NCBI GenBank assembly: GCA_002077065.1
Contig: NAJO01000110.1
Location: 1 to 28,223 of the forward strand
Direction: 5' to 3'
Source: Cryoendolithus antarcticus
Lineage: Eukaryota; Ascomycota; Dothideomycetes; Cladosporiales; Cladosporiaceae
DNA: 28,223 nt
The notes under the pieces are model-generated. The model was not told the origin of the DNA. It searched no databases and saw nothing but the letters and a program-made list of their open reading frames with translations. A program made the position numbers and the translations under genes. This document shows, piece by piece, positions 9,637 through 20,214 of this stretch (the stretch's first letter is position 1; every line of letters starts with the position of its first letter).

Positions 9637-10749
9637 ATTGGCGCCGATGCGTTCTGGAGTGGATAGTATATTGGGTCGAGACTTGGATATCAGCCTGCCC
9701 TGTGATCGTAACTTGATGTATTAAGATAAGCTAGATGTTGCAGATCGTGGGCAGTACGTGACAGAGAAGTCAAGAGAGTAGTGTTCAAGAGAAAAGTAGC
9801 ATTGTCGAGTAGCGTTGACTTACATACAACTATATCGTATCGACAGCGAGCTACATTGCCGTGATCCGTGGTCTTCGGTCTATATCAAGGACTCGATTGT
9901 GCAAGGGGCCAGCATAGCGTGAGGGGAGCGAGATGATCTAAAGCATCATGAAAGGACTGATGTAAGTCCGCTGCAACACAGAAGGCCGATCTCGGTGCTC
10001 TACAACTAGTACGGACACGACAATCGATAAGTGATGCAACGGGCAAGTACGAAGTGCTCTCCGCGACATGATCATTCAGAAGCCGTCAAGCAGGCAGTGG
10101 TGTCACCGCATTTTGCTGACGAGCTTGAGACTGGAAAGATCATTTCTTAGTCGACATCCTTCCGCTCTACACCACTTAGATACAACCCCAAACAGGATCT
10201 GCCCGTTCGTCTGTCAAGCCCCGCCATCTCATTGCATCGGTTCTCAGCAGCTGTCCTAGCTGCCAATCCCAGGTCCCCACCCCATCCCAGCCGTTCTATG
10301 TGCAAAATGCCATTACAATCCCATCCACAATGCAGCCAATGGCCACCCGTGTGCTGTCAAAGATCCGCCTTCATCTAAAGTCGGGAGAAAGCATCCCAGC
10401 CAGAAAATAACACTTTTTGCCGCTCAGACGCAAACACATGTGCGGAGTTCGTCGCTGCCATATAGAGTACGAGAATGAAGTAACACCTGCCCAGCCCGCC
10501 ACCAGCCGATCTATGTAAAGTTGAGGAAGACGGAACGCCGCGCAGTAAGGACATGTAAAAGAGGTATTCGCTGAAGTCGCGAAGAACAAGGTTATGAGTA
10601 ATGTCATGAGGGGTGAAGCTGAAATGCTCGCAGAGAGGTGTCACACAGTCTCTCTTCTGTGCGATTTGATGTGTGCGGTGGACAGCAATGCAGTGTCTGG
10701 TATAAGTGGATCGAATGCTGCTCGAAAGCATGCTGTTCAGTGTATGTGC
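9637..10749. other. Intergenic stretch
   Basis: No recognisable gene. It contains the upstream region of the FAD dehydrogenase gene and the downstream region of the CBM21 gene. Short frames on both strands lack motifs. Confidence 0.5.
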
Positions 10750-13025
10750 TCAGCTATGGATAGCTGTCAACTGCGGCGAGTCGAAGTAGCTCTCCTGCGC
10801 TGTGTTGTAGAATGGGTATCCGAAGCTAGTTGGAGATGCAGCGCGATGAACGTACTTGGTAGCAAATGGCGTGGGTGAGTTCGATCGTGAAACAAAGGGA
10901 CTCAACGCTGAAGCCGGGCTTTTTCGGTCGTCGTTGCCGTCCAGCATGGCTGTCGGCGATGAGGAGCCGCTACTCGATGAGCTCGAAGCATCGTCCACAG
11001 TGTCTGCCTCTGCTTGTGGTTCGGATCGCGGGATCGTCGGCGCAATGGTCTTGTCCGGTATGGAGCCAGAGACGTTCCGGCTAGTGGCCGTGCTCGTCTT
11101 CCCAGTCCCCGAAGTGGTCAACTAGAAACAAAACAGTCAGCTCATCGTCCGACGCCGGCAACAGGAGGGTGGTTGGCGAGCGTAGGTGAGGTCTTGCTGG
11201 AGGAACCTACGTAGCAGAACTTCTGGACCAGATCACGGTACTGGTCCGATCCGATAGCAGGTCGGTCGCCATTGAGCTCCGGCTTGTCGTGCACCACGGC
11301 GGTCGGTCCATCTTTGCGATCTTGCAGACCAAAGTAGCTACCACTACCTTTCTGCGTGACGCCGCCCATCAGTCTACTAGACCTGCCGAGCTTGTCTTGC
11401 GCACTCGTGAGGGCGGCTGAGAGGGAGACGCCGAAGTCGTATCGCCCACCAAGGTTGTTGTGCGCTTGCACTTGGCCGATTGGAATGGCGCTGACACGCT
11501 TCACCTTAGGCTTCAGCTTGATAGACCCTCCGCTCTCGGCAAGGAAGCTGTCATTCGGGGCGAAGTTGTAGCTAGCGCCGCCACTCCGCGTGCCGAACTC
11601 ATCGTCCGTCGAGTCTTGCCGTCCTCGCCCATGTGCCGATTGAGGAGGAGACTGCCGGCTTCGTGGGATGGCGTTCAAGGCCGGTGCACCGAGCGATGAT
11701 GCAGGCTTGAACTGCGCTGCCCTCGACCCGGTCGTCGTCACAAAGTCGACTCGGTAATTCTTGTCGTCATTGTTGTCCCAGTGCTCTGATCCGTTAACGT
11801 TGTATCGCGTGCACAGTAACAGCGTCTTGTGGTCAACATTTGCAGCATCGGACAACTTGATCTGGAAGATGAAGCGGTCACAGCCATCATTCAGAGGATT
11901 GGTAGGGTCGTTATTGAACTCGGCGACAACTTCGGATGTTGTTTTCCAGTAATCGAACGTGAATCTTGCGATCACAAGCTTGTGGAAGGAGATGTTCTGC
12001 ACAGCCACCTTGCCAACCAGTGTTTCATTATCGCTCGCCAGGGAAATCCGCTCCACCCGTATCGGTCGTGTCTGCCTCTCGAAAGAGTCTGTGGGAAAAT
12101 TGGTGAGCTTGATCTCACGCTTTGCTTTCCGTTGATCATCGAATGGATATTCAGTTTCGCTTTCGTAGCTCTCCACAGGTGACGTGCCGGCCGATACGGC
12201 CATTGGCTTGTCAACTTGGAGGAAATGCCTCGTCTGGTTGTCGTTGTCATTGAAGTGCACTGACTTTGAGTAAGTAGGTGTGCCAGGCATGCTGGAGTAC
12301 CGCCGCCTTGACGAAGGTCTGAGCGCAGGCTTGACCACTTCTCCAGACTTCTTCCTCACGAGCGACGGCTTGCTAGACACACCATCCTCATTGCCATCTT
12401 CGTCGCTATCGTCGGTGACTTGGACGGGTGACTCGGCAAAGGACGTGGTTCGTGGCATTATGATGGCAGTTTCGGTCGAGGACCTCGAATGCGAGATCTT
12501 CCGTGCCTCAGCAGACAAAGCAGTCGGTGATGTAGATACTGCCTCTGACGCCGATGTTGTTCGATCTTGGGTCCTCTCAGGCGAGCCCGACTTTTTCTGG
12601 TCTATAGATCGGACCGCATCCTGCAGCTCCCTAAGCTCCATCTGCCGCCCTCTCGTTTTGTTGTCATCGCCATCCGAATCCTCTCAAGAGTCCGGCGGCG
12701 AAGCTACAGCGCCTGTCGGGATCAGAATATGGTTCACAGGTGGGGGCGACTGGCGGGTGCTACTTTTCTGGGTGAAGTCGGTCGCTTCAACGCCGTTGTC
12801 GGGCACCTCGGCGGTAGGTGTTGGTGGGCCTTGGGAGCTTGTCATGGAAGGTATCCGCCTGTGTCTGCTCATATTTGAGGCCGAGGAGTGAGACCGGGGC
12901 AACTGTGGCCGGGTCTGGGCCGGCGACCGCGGAACATCTTCACTATACGAGGAGCTGCGACTGACGGCAGGAATGTTCGATTTGGACGACGCAGGAGACT
13001 GCTGCGTCGGGGGTGTGTACGGCAT
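10750..13025 (-). pseudogene. CBM21 protein phosphatase 1 / glycogen-targeting subunit, with in-frame TGA
   Basis: The first segment runs from ATG 13025 to 11211; an 89-nt intron (11122..11210, GTAGGT donor, CTGAC branch site, TTTTGTTTCTAG acceptor) joins it to 10750..11121. The whole frame is about 728 codons, serine-rich at both ends. At about residues 254-258 KSVHF fits the RVxF motif that docks PP1, and about residues 320-435 form a CBM21 glycogen-binding domain (FTFDYWKTT, CDRFIFQIKL, NGSEHWDNND). This suits a Gac1/PIG-2-type subunit directing PP1 to glycogen. A TGA at 12684-12686 interrupts the frame in an acidic stretch (PPDS*EDSDGDD), with the same frame intact on both sides. A 66-nt in-frame intron ending just before the ATG at 12641 could remove it, but the segment looks like normal protein. 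The nearer donors at about 11161-11168 are alternatives for the 3' intron. Confidence 0.8.
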
Positions 13026-16000
13026 TCCTCCTTGGTCGGTGTGCGCCAGAGACGGGGAGGATGTCGGTAGGGTGGGTGATTATACGGCGGAGAGCATTAA
13101 TGGTCACAACAACAGCAGGATATCTGAGAGATAGGACTATTAGCAGATGCAACCATGGTGAATATGGCTCGTGATGACGCACCCAAAAGGATATATGCAA
13201 ATGCAGCGTCAGACACTGAGTGACGCTGGTCGTGTGAAGAAAAGACCTATTCCTAGGTCCAGAGTATCGAGTCGACTGCTAGGCACAGCAAGTGAATGCC
13301 GCCGAGTCGAGGTATAGTGAGTCGCCCTTTGGATGACCAATATGTGCACTCCTGGTGAGGATGTGCGTGTGTTGGGCAGGTATGACTCGAAGCAGAGCGT
13401 GTGTCCAACACTACTGTAGCGTGCCTGCTTTCGAATCGCCGGATACAGCGTACCCCAACAACGGTATGCTCGGCAGCCCACACACGACTGCCAATGTCTG
13501 TCAAAGACGTGACAGAGGTTAGCAATAAGGATGAGTCTGCAGCAGATGCTGTGCAGTGCAATAGCAAAGAGGTGGGAGCACGGCGCGCAGAGGCCTAGAT
13601 TGTTGGCAGCGGGTGCACCTGTGTTGAGAGACGCTCGAGGATTGGAGGGATGTGCCAGTGTTTGGCGCTGCAGAACAGCGACCAGGGTTCGTGCGCAGAT
13701 GCCCGCCAACCTTCAACCTTGTCTGCTCTCCGCATCCATGTAGCGCCGCGCAGGCCTTCAAAGTGGGCGTCAACAAGCGAAACGCTTGGGACCGGACGTT
13801 GGGGAGATGCACGAAGCTGCGCCGTCGAAAGGTACGAGTTGCGGTAGCGGCAGCCCACGCGCACGGCTGGCCCGGCAGGGTGACTGCAGTTGCTGATCGA
13901 TACGTGGTTACCAGACCTGGATGATCCACCGCCGTTGTTGAAGCCCAGACTTTGAACTTTTCTCGAGGCGTCGCTTGCAACAATAGCTCTACTGTTCATC
14001 TTTCCTGCGCCAATTCTGAGCATGTACTGCTAGTATAGTCGATGGCCTGACTGTGGGCCCAGGCTTGCGCTGATTCCGCAACGCAGTGCTGTGTTGCAGC
14101 TTGTCAGCCACAAGGAGGGGTATCTGCCAGGCGGACGACCACATGGTGTCAGCGCAAGCCCACATCGTTCCTCGCGAGAACGCGAAGAGGTCTAGTGCAG
14201 CGATGTCTGGTGTGATATGTTTGCCAAGTCTTGGTGCGAAAGCGGGAGATGGAGATCTCGAGCGTTCGGAATGGGTATGGAATGCTAGTGGCTAGTCCGT
14301 CGGATCTGTCCGTTTGGTGGAGTCTCTTTTGACGTCTCACACACGCGCCACGGAGCTCACTCCAGACCTTCCAAGAGACTGCCGCGTCAGTCGGAAGTTT
14401 CGGATACAATCACACCACGACTGCTGTCTAGACGACCTGTACGACCAACTGCGGACAGTCCCTGTGGCTAGACACTGCAAAGCATGGCTGCAACCCGCGT
14501 CTCCGCAAGGACGGTCATCTCCAATCAGCGACGTTGCGGAGAGGACTGCGGTATGCCAAGGAATGCGAACAGATTGACTACTCGGGTCGTATCCTTGCAC
14601 TGATCGAAAGACGGAGTAGGACTCGTCCATCCCATCGTGGCGAAGGGGCTTGCGCCGCCGTTGTCGTGTTTCTATTCGGACTGATTTCACTACCTGCGCA
14701 AGCTTGTGGCACTCTTGAATGCAGTGAATGCTATGCTAGTGCTCACACTAATCCCCATTTCAAAGGATCGACATGGGTCAATACGACATCTCATTTGCCC
14801 TATCAGAAGCTACCTCTGTTGACCACGAAAGACTCTACCGGCGCACGCTCCTGCTTCACCACATCCTCACAAGCGCACCTTGTTCGGCAGCAGTGAATTT
14901 GGTTTTCTCCGTCCAGCAAGCGATCAACAAACACCCACTTCAGCACACTGCTGCATTCAGGGCATCGTAATAATGTATTGACATGTGAGGGTATCTCAGC
15001 CGGCGTCGTCGGGCTGGAACCTCGTCGCGGAGATGCGACCTCTTCCTTGTCGCCGTCGTCCATCAGCGCGGGCAGAGGCGGAAGCAAGTCGAGCCCACCA
15101 TCGGAAGCATGAACTGCTGCAAGTCAGTGATCCAGTCACTCCAATGCGCGTCATGGAGTCTTACATGTATGCATCTCGTTGATACTTGCATTCTGGTCGT
15201 ATTTCGCCCCGTGTTCATGTGCAGCATCGCGCACACTGCAACAGTCGATCTCCGCCAAAGCGTTCACACTTCTCACGAACTTCGGGCTCAGTCGTGGCGA
15301 AGACCATAACGCCGAGACAGTATCGAATGGCTTAATGCTATCTTGAAGGGAAGAGCGTTGTCTGCTGTCGCCGCGAGTGCGACTGCTGTCGCGCTATGGC
15401 ATGTGCAAATGTGTTGGCGGTAGTCCTGCGTATGAATACTCTCGATAAGTCATCTCCCCTGGGGGAGCCAACGGAGGATGGCAATCCGAGAAAGTCTCTC
15501 CGTCATCGGTACCCGCATTGCCAAATGCTGGGCTACTGACGAACATGGTGCTAGTCGCGACGTCGTACCCATCCTGGTACGGACATGTTGGGATCGATGC
15601 GTTCGTAGTGGTGTCGTTGAGGTCTGGTGTAAGGCATGTGGATGTCTTGGGTGTAAACAGTGTGTAAGCTGACTGCGGATGAATCTGGTCTACTTAGCTT
15701 CAACTACCTATTCATTGACAGCCGCATTGACCCGCTCGGTCAGAGACTGGAACTGTAGTCACTGCCGAGCAGCACACGCATAGCACGGCACTCGGCCTAT
15801 GCTGGCGTTGTGTTGCCATGCGGGATTGCGTCCAGTCTGACCCCGGCGTCTCGTGCCGGAAGTCGGAAGTCATTGTCGAGCATGAGATCGCAGATGACCT
15901 AACGGCAACGCGGATCTGTACCATTCTGACCCGGCAGCCGATTTCCATTCACGTCAGTGACCAGGATGTACACCATGAGAGGCTGCCGCCCTCTCCGGAT

Positions 16001-16329
16001 GCAGGGCAATGTGCCTTCGCAAGTCGCCATGTGGCGTGACTTCAGGCAGACGACCTGTGAGAGCGGTCCCTACGGCTGGCCTCTGAGCCGACCGGCAGAG
16101 TGCGAATGTTAATCACACCATTGCCTGTCGACAGTGATCGGAACATTTACATTTGAAACAACTACAGCCAATGGTCGTGGAAATCTCCATTTCATTGACT
16201 GTGTCACATGCGCACCGAGCCTGTTCAGCTCCGCCTATGTTGGCAGTCTTGCAGAGATGCAGAGACTGAGTCGATACCGACACGTAATAGTACAATTCGC
16301 GCCCAGGAAGTCCTCACATCAAACCAGAC
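13026..16329. other. Long stretch without recognised gene
   Basis: More than 3 kb with no family match. The larger frames (complement 13519..13983, complement 13595..14023, complement 14337..14690, 14534..14896) overlap one another and look like chance. A minus-strand frame 14803..15087 encodes 94 aa with several cysteines (CPEC near residue 42, then a CC...C cluster) and might be a small zinc-binding protein, but I cannot place it. The part just upstream of 13025 presumably holds the CBM21 promoter. Confidence 0.4.
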
Positions 16330-17072
16330 ATGCCCTCGATTCCGACAGTCTGGAGCACAGCACCTAGGGACGACTTCAGCCAGCTAGCTGCTTTGCAAGC
16401 CACAAATATCGGATTCGATGTCATTGACGGACAAAGTCTCTTAACGCTATTCGAACCCAGGTTCTTCTTGCCGCTGTCATGCGTCGTCTTGCTACTAGCA
16501 TCTGGGATCTTGTAAGCTCCCAAGACTTCACTTCCGGTGCCACCAAACACTAAACAGATGGCTTAATCAGCAGGGCCAGAACGCCAATAAATATGATCCC
16601 GGAACCGATGAAGGTCTTTGACACGAGGGCCGTCGAGCTACTAATCAACCTCCCCAATTGCGAGACGTTCCAGAGTTGGGCTCACAGGACCCGAGCGCAA
16701 GTTCCTGGGAGAGTACCTACCGACCCCATCTGGTGAGCCCGCTGTATCACTAGACCAGTCCAGTTACATGGACAGCTAACAGCATCTCGTAATCGCAGTG
16801 TCATATGCTTTGACCCGATATGCCCCTCGCAGCATCTATACGCACTTGAATGTCTGCACACATTCCACAAGGAGTGCTTCCGACAAGTGCTCATTGCGGG
16901 CTTCTTCACCTGTCCACTGTGTCAAACGCCGTTGAGATACCAGGGCGGAGGTTTGCCAATAAGGACGTATGGGACTTTGGGCGTGACGGGTGCGACGCAC
17001 TTTGCCATCGCATTGCCTGCAGGCAATGGTCACAGTGGTGCATCGTGCAGCAGCGCTCCGGCGATGTTATAA
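16330..17072 (+). CDS. RING-H2 zinc finger protein, copy 2, apparently intact
   Basis: Three exons are read: 16330..16511, 16571..16732 and 16799..17072, 205 aa in total. Donors are GTAAGC and GTGAGC; acceptors are CAG, the first a doubled CAG allowing a 3-nt shift. Residues 44-60 form a hydrophobic segment (FLPLSCVVLLLASGI) that may be a membrane anchor. The second splice completes a cysteine codon (Cys115) and yields a full RING-H2 motif: C115-x2-C118-x14-C133-x-H135-x2-H138-x2-C141-x11-C153-x2-C156. This cross-brace binds two zinc ions and is typical of E3 ubiquitin ligases that recruit E2 enzymes. The substrate is unknown. It is related to the decayed copy at 2538-3130 and to the fragment near 26786. 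The first exon is less certain than the RING exons. Confidence 0.75.
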
Positions 17073-17582
17073 AGTCTTTGGCTAGAGGCTGTGAACCCCT
17101 ATCAGATGGAAAGTATTATAAATGTGTAATGGATGTAATCTACCTCAAGCTTCACCGCTTGCTTCGAGCATTTGACATCAATCGGGGGAGGCGCAGTGCT
17201 CCCCGGTCTTGGCAGTGCACATCTATATCCAGCAAACGAGCCCATGTTCGACGCGGCCTTCGCCATGCTCATCTGCACATTGCGTGCGAAGTATCTGCAT
17301 TGCTAGCCATGAGCGACCTCGCGTGCGCGAAGGACACATGCCTGCTCAGTGAGATCAGCAATGTGTACGTCGTGGCTTTACATCATACGCGTGTGGAAGG
17401 GTTTGTAATTCTTCGCGGACAGAAGAGTAGTGTCTGAGACGTACCCATCGGAGCATAAAGGCAAGATACAGGTCATTTACTGCATGATTAGGTACTAAGT
17501 GCAGACTCTGCCGGGTCGAACACTGCAAGATCGGGTGATGATGCCACCACATCCAAACCCCATACACTTTGGTTGCACGCGT
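17073..17582. other. Intergenic stretch
   Basis: A convergent gap between the RING-H2 gene and the HSP20 gene. No gene was recognised. Confidence 0.5.
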
Positions 17583-18371
17583 CTAATTATCGCCAGAGGC
17601 GATGTGGATCTTGCCGCTGCACTGCGGATAGCTGTGCAGCTTCTTGGGAATATTCAACCTTAGCAAGCCTGCCTCGAGCTTCGCTATAAGCTTCTCCGTG
17701 TCAACTTCGACCTGCGCATAGAGTCAGGGCTTCCGCCTTGTCAAAATCTACAAGGGATGAGGGGAGCAGTACCGGAAAGTTCAACTCGCGTCTGAACGTA
17801 CCGATCCTACGCTCGCCCAGTATCAGCCATGGGGGCCGATCTTCGATCACCTGCGGCTCGTCCTTAAAATAGTCAAGGTTCTTCTTGCTGTCCTTGTGAA
17901 GAGCAGCTGCGCCTTTCGAAATTCCGCCATTGCCATTCGACTCGCTAGAAGGCGCTTGCTCGTCCGGTTTAACCCAAGGACGGGTAATGTTGCCGGAGAT
18001 GACCAAGGTACGCCAGCTGATCCAATTCAAGCTGATGCTGTTAGGGTCTTTGACGCCGGGAAGCTCGAGGTCGACGAGGTAGTGGCTGAGGTTATCGCTG
18101 ACATCACAGTCCGGATGGTTCGGGTACACCCTCTGATCCGGCTTTCTGTGCGCCAAGCTGCCGAGGAAGGAGTTGTGCTGGTGAAGACGCTCGTGTGGGT
18201 GATCTGCGAGCTCTGGAATGGTCTACACCTCATCGTAAGCGATACAGTGTCAAGGGTGCGGGCTCTGGTCGTAATGCTCACCTCATAGTAGTACAGTGGA
18301 GCCCCAGACATGTAGGTGGGTTGCAGCGCTGGTGCTGGGATGTTCGATGCACGGATAATTGGGATTGACAT
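17583..18371 (-). CDS. HSP20 / alpha-crystallin small heat-shock protein, phase problem at intron 1
   Basis: The exons are complement(18282..18371), (17773..18203) and (17583..17711). Exon 2 carries the crystallin-like core: NLSHYLVDLELPGVKD, a WISWRTLVISG strand pair, a variable serine/lysine insert, then GERRIGTFRRELNFP. Exon 3 finishes the fold with the conserved EAGLL-type motif (KLEAGLLRLNIPKK). Such proteins are ATP-independent holdases that keep unfolding proteins soluble. Intron 2 (17712..17772) is clean. Intron 1 (GTGAGC donor, CAG acceptor at 18204) leaves exon 2 at 431 nt, one base short, so the HSP20 frame is lost unless a weaker GAG acceptor 16 nt further in is used, deleting five residues (DHPHE). 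Either a one-base deletion or an unusual acceptor. The HSP20 assignment itself is firm. Confidence 0.8.
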
Positions 18372-19088
18372 TTTGTTTTTTGTTGATAATTGTTGTGGTT
18401 CAGCAGCAAGGCAGCAAAGAGGGGGATCTCCGGACGTTATATCATGAAGGACCATGGTCCAGGCACATCGCCTGCCGCAGACTGTGACAGAGGTGAGGGA
18501 CGTCACGTGGAGTATCGTAGCAGCAAGCATGGTACGAGCTGGCATATGAGAGAGTCTGCCATCGGCAACAATATCCGGGCTACCAACTATGTCAGATCGT
18601 CGTAAGGCTCGTGATGGCACAGATGGACTTCATCGGAACATTTTGTGCTGAATCGCAAAATCATATCGGCTCACTTGCTTAGCACGCGCTGCAAGTGATA
18701 GCGCCCTCCGATCTCAGGCCGGATCAACCGGATGGCGTGGTTATTTTGGACGTCGCAGGTGATTAATCGTCACACCACTGGTGCCAAGCCTAATGATCGC
18801 TGAAGTGCGGGCATAGCAGGCTACACACATGCCAAGCGTACTCAGACATACCGCTTCCGAGCGCGTAATCGGATTCTCCGTTGCGCATGGTAATCGGGAT
18901 AGCATGGATGAAGCCGCTGATCACACCATAGTGACGAGACAGAGTGCAGGCTCCCCGATACTCCCCAGTGACACCTCAAGTCCAGGAGACCCGCAGTGGC
19001 AATATCGTAATACAGTGTAAAGTCCGAGTAAGCTCAAGGACTTTAGAACACATAATATATCATATCATCATAAATCACCTATCTACAC
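18372..19088. other. Shared upstream region of divergent genes
   Basis: This lies between the HSP20 gene (minus) and the ORF at 19089 (plus), which diverge. No gene was recognised. Both promoters should be here; I did not identify heat-shock elements with confidence. Confidence 0.4.
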
Positions 19089-19727
19089 ATGGGCCAAGAT
19101 CTCGAACCCGAATCAGTGAAAATGTTCGATCCCTACGAAGACCCCGAAGACTTCCCAGAAGCTGGCCGCAGGCCTAACATCAACCCAATGGAGCACGCAA
19201 AGAACACAATCGAAGTGCCAATCGCCTTACACGATCCGCGACCGATCGTGGACGCCAAAGGCAATCACCCCGAAGCAGAATGGGCCAGCGCCATGGAGCC
19301 TGACATCCACGAATCGGATCCTGACTACAAGATGTCTGTGCCTGCGGCGACAAAGGAGGACAAGAAGGCTCCCAGAACGAGCGGCGGATTCTTCGGAGGC
19401 AATATCCACATGCCTCACTTCCGTCACCCTCATCTGCCCGGTCATCATGTCCACATCGACGAAGCGACCTCTACAGGCGATTTGGGAGACAAGCCAGCGC
19501 CAGTGAATCGCGAAGGCATACTCTCGCACCTGGACCGTGGGCTCACCGACACGCCGAGCGAAGATGGGCATACGGGGGCGAGCTTCCTTGCAGGCTTTCG
19601 CCGTCGAAGCTCAGAATTGGTCCATCTTCTGACTTTGGAGCACGCGAGATACAAGAATGAGTTGACTGGGGTATGGCCGGAGTATGAAGGCAACGTTGCG
19701 CCGAAGGGTTCACAGGGTCGTGACTAA
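19089..19727 (+). CDS. Unrecognised hydrophilic protein, 212 aa
   Basis: A single uninterrupted frame starts at an ATG preceded by an AT-rich leader. The N-terminal third is acidic and proline-rich (PYEDPEDFPEAG), and residues about 104-120 are rich in histidine (HMPHFRHPHLPGHHVHID). A basic, serine-containing segment (FRRRSSELVHLL) and a helical end follow. There is no signal peptide or membrane segment. The length, composition and lack of a competing frame suggest a real gene. I know no family for it. The histidines could bind metal, but that is only a guess. It diverges from the HSP20 gene. Confidence 0.65.
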   Translation: MGQDLEPESVKMFDPYEDPEDFPEAGRRPNINPMEHAKNTIEVPIALHDPRPIVDAKGNHPEAEWASAMEPDIHESDPDYKMSVPAATKEDKKAPRTSGGFFGGNIHMPHFRHPHLPGHHVHIDEATSTGDLGDKPAPVNREGILSHLDRGLTDTPSEDGHTGASFLAGFRRRSSELVHLLTLEHARYKNELTGVWPEYEGNVAPKGSQGRD

Positions 19728-20214
19728 GAATTGGGTGAAGGAGGGAAACTGAGGTGGAGGAGAAGATACCGAGCGTGCATTTTAGACTGAGATTTATGCT
19801 AGATAATATGATTGACAATGTTGCCAGCTTCCACTCACAGCCACAATCTTCAGCTTCACACACCATCTTCATGCGCATCTGAGAAAGTGGCGAACCGTGA
19901 AACACACTTTTCTTCCGCTGAAGATTCACCGTCTTTGACTGCCATAGCGGTTCATCAAAATCGTCCCAGTGGGAGGTACAGTCATCAGTGCATTAGGAGG
20001 ACCCGTCACGACACCTGAGCGGTACTGTTGGTCACTCCAGTGTAGCTTGTTGAGAACACTTCGATGTGTCTGTAAGCGTCTCAAGAATTTTTAGCACTCC
20101 AGACTGGGCGACGAAGACCACGGGAAGGCAGTGCCCACGCTGAACAGTCCTGGCCAATCTTTCTCAGCATACATCTCTATGAATCCGACACCTCCATCGT
20201 ACGACCACTAGTAG
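19728..20214. other. Intergenic stretch between converging genes
   Basis: Contains the 3' ends of the gene at 19089-19727 and of the trehalose phosphorylase gene. No gene was recognised. Confidence 0.5.

Noticed and set aside
12280..12891. Plus-strand 203-codon frame
   Set aside because: Antisense shadow of the CBM21 gene; no motif of its own.
18027..18620. Minus-strand 197-codon frame overlapping HSP20
   Set aside because: It runs in the wrong frame through HSP20 exon 2 (Thr/Ser-rich) and through the intron, so it is not a separate gene.
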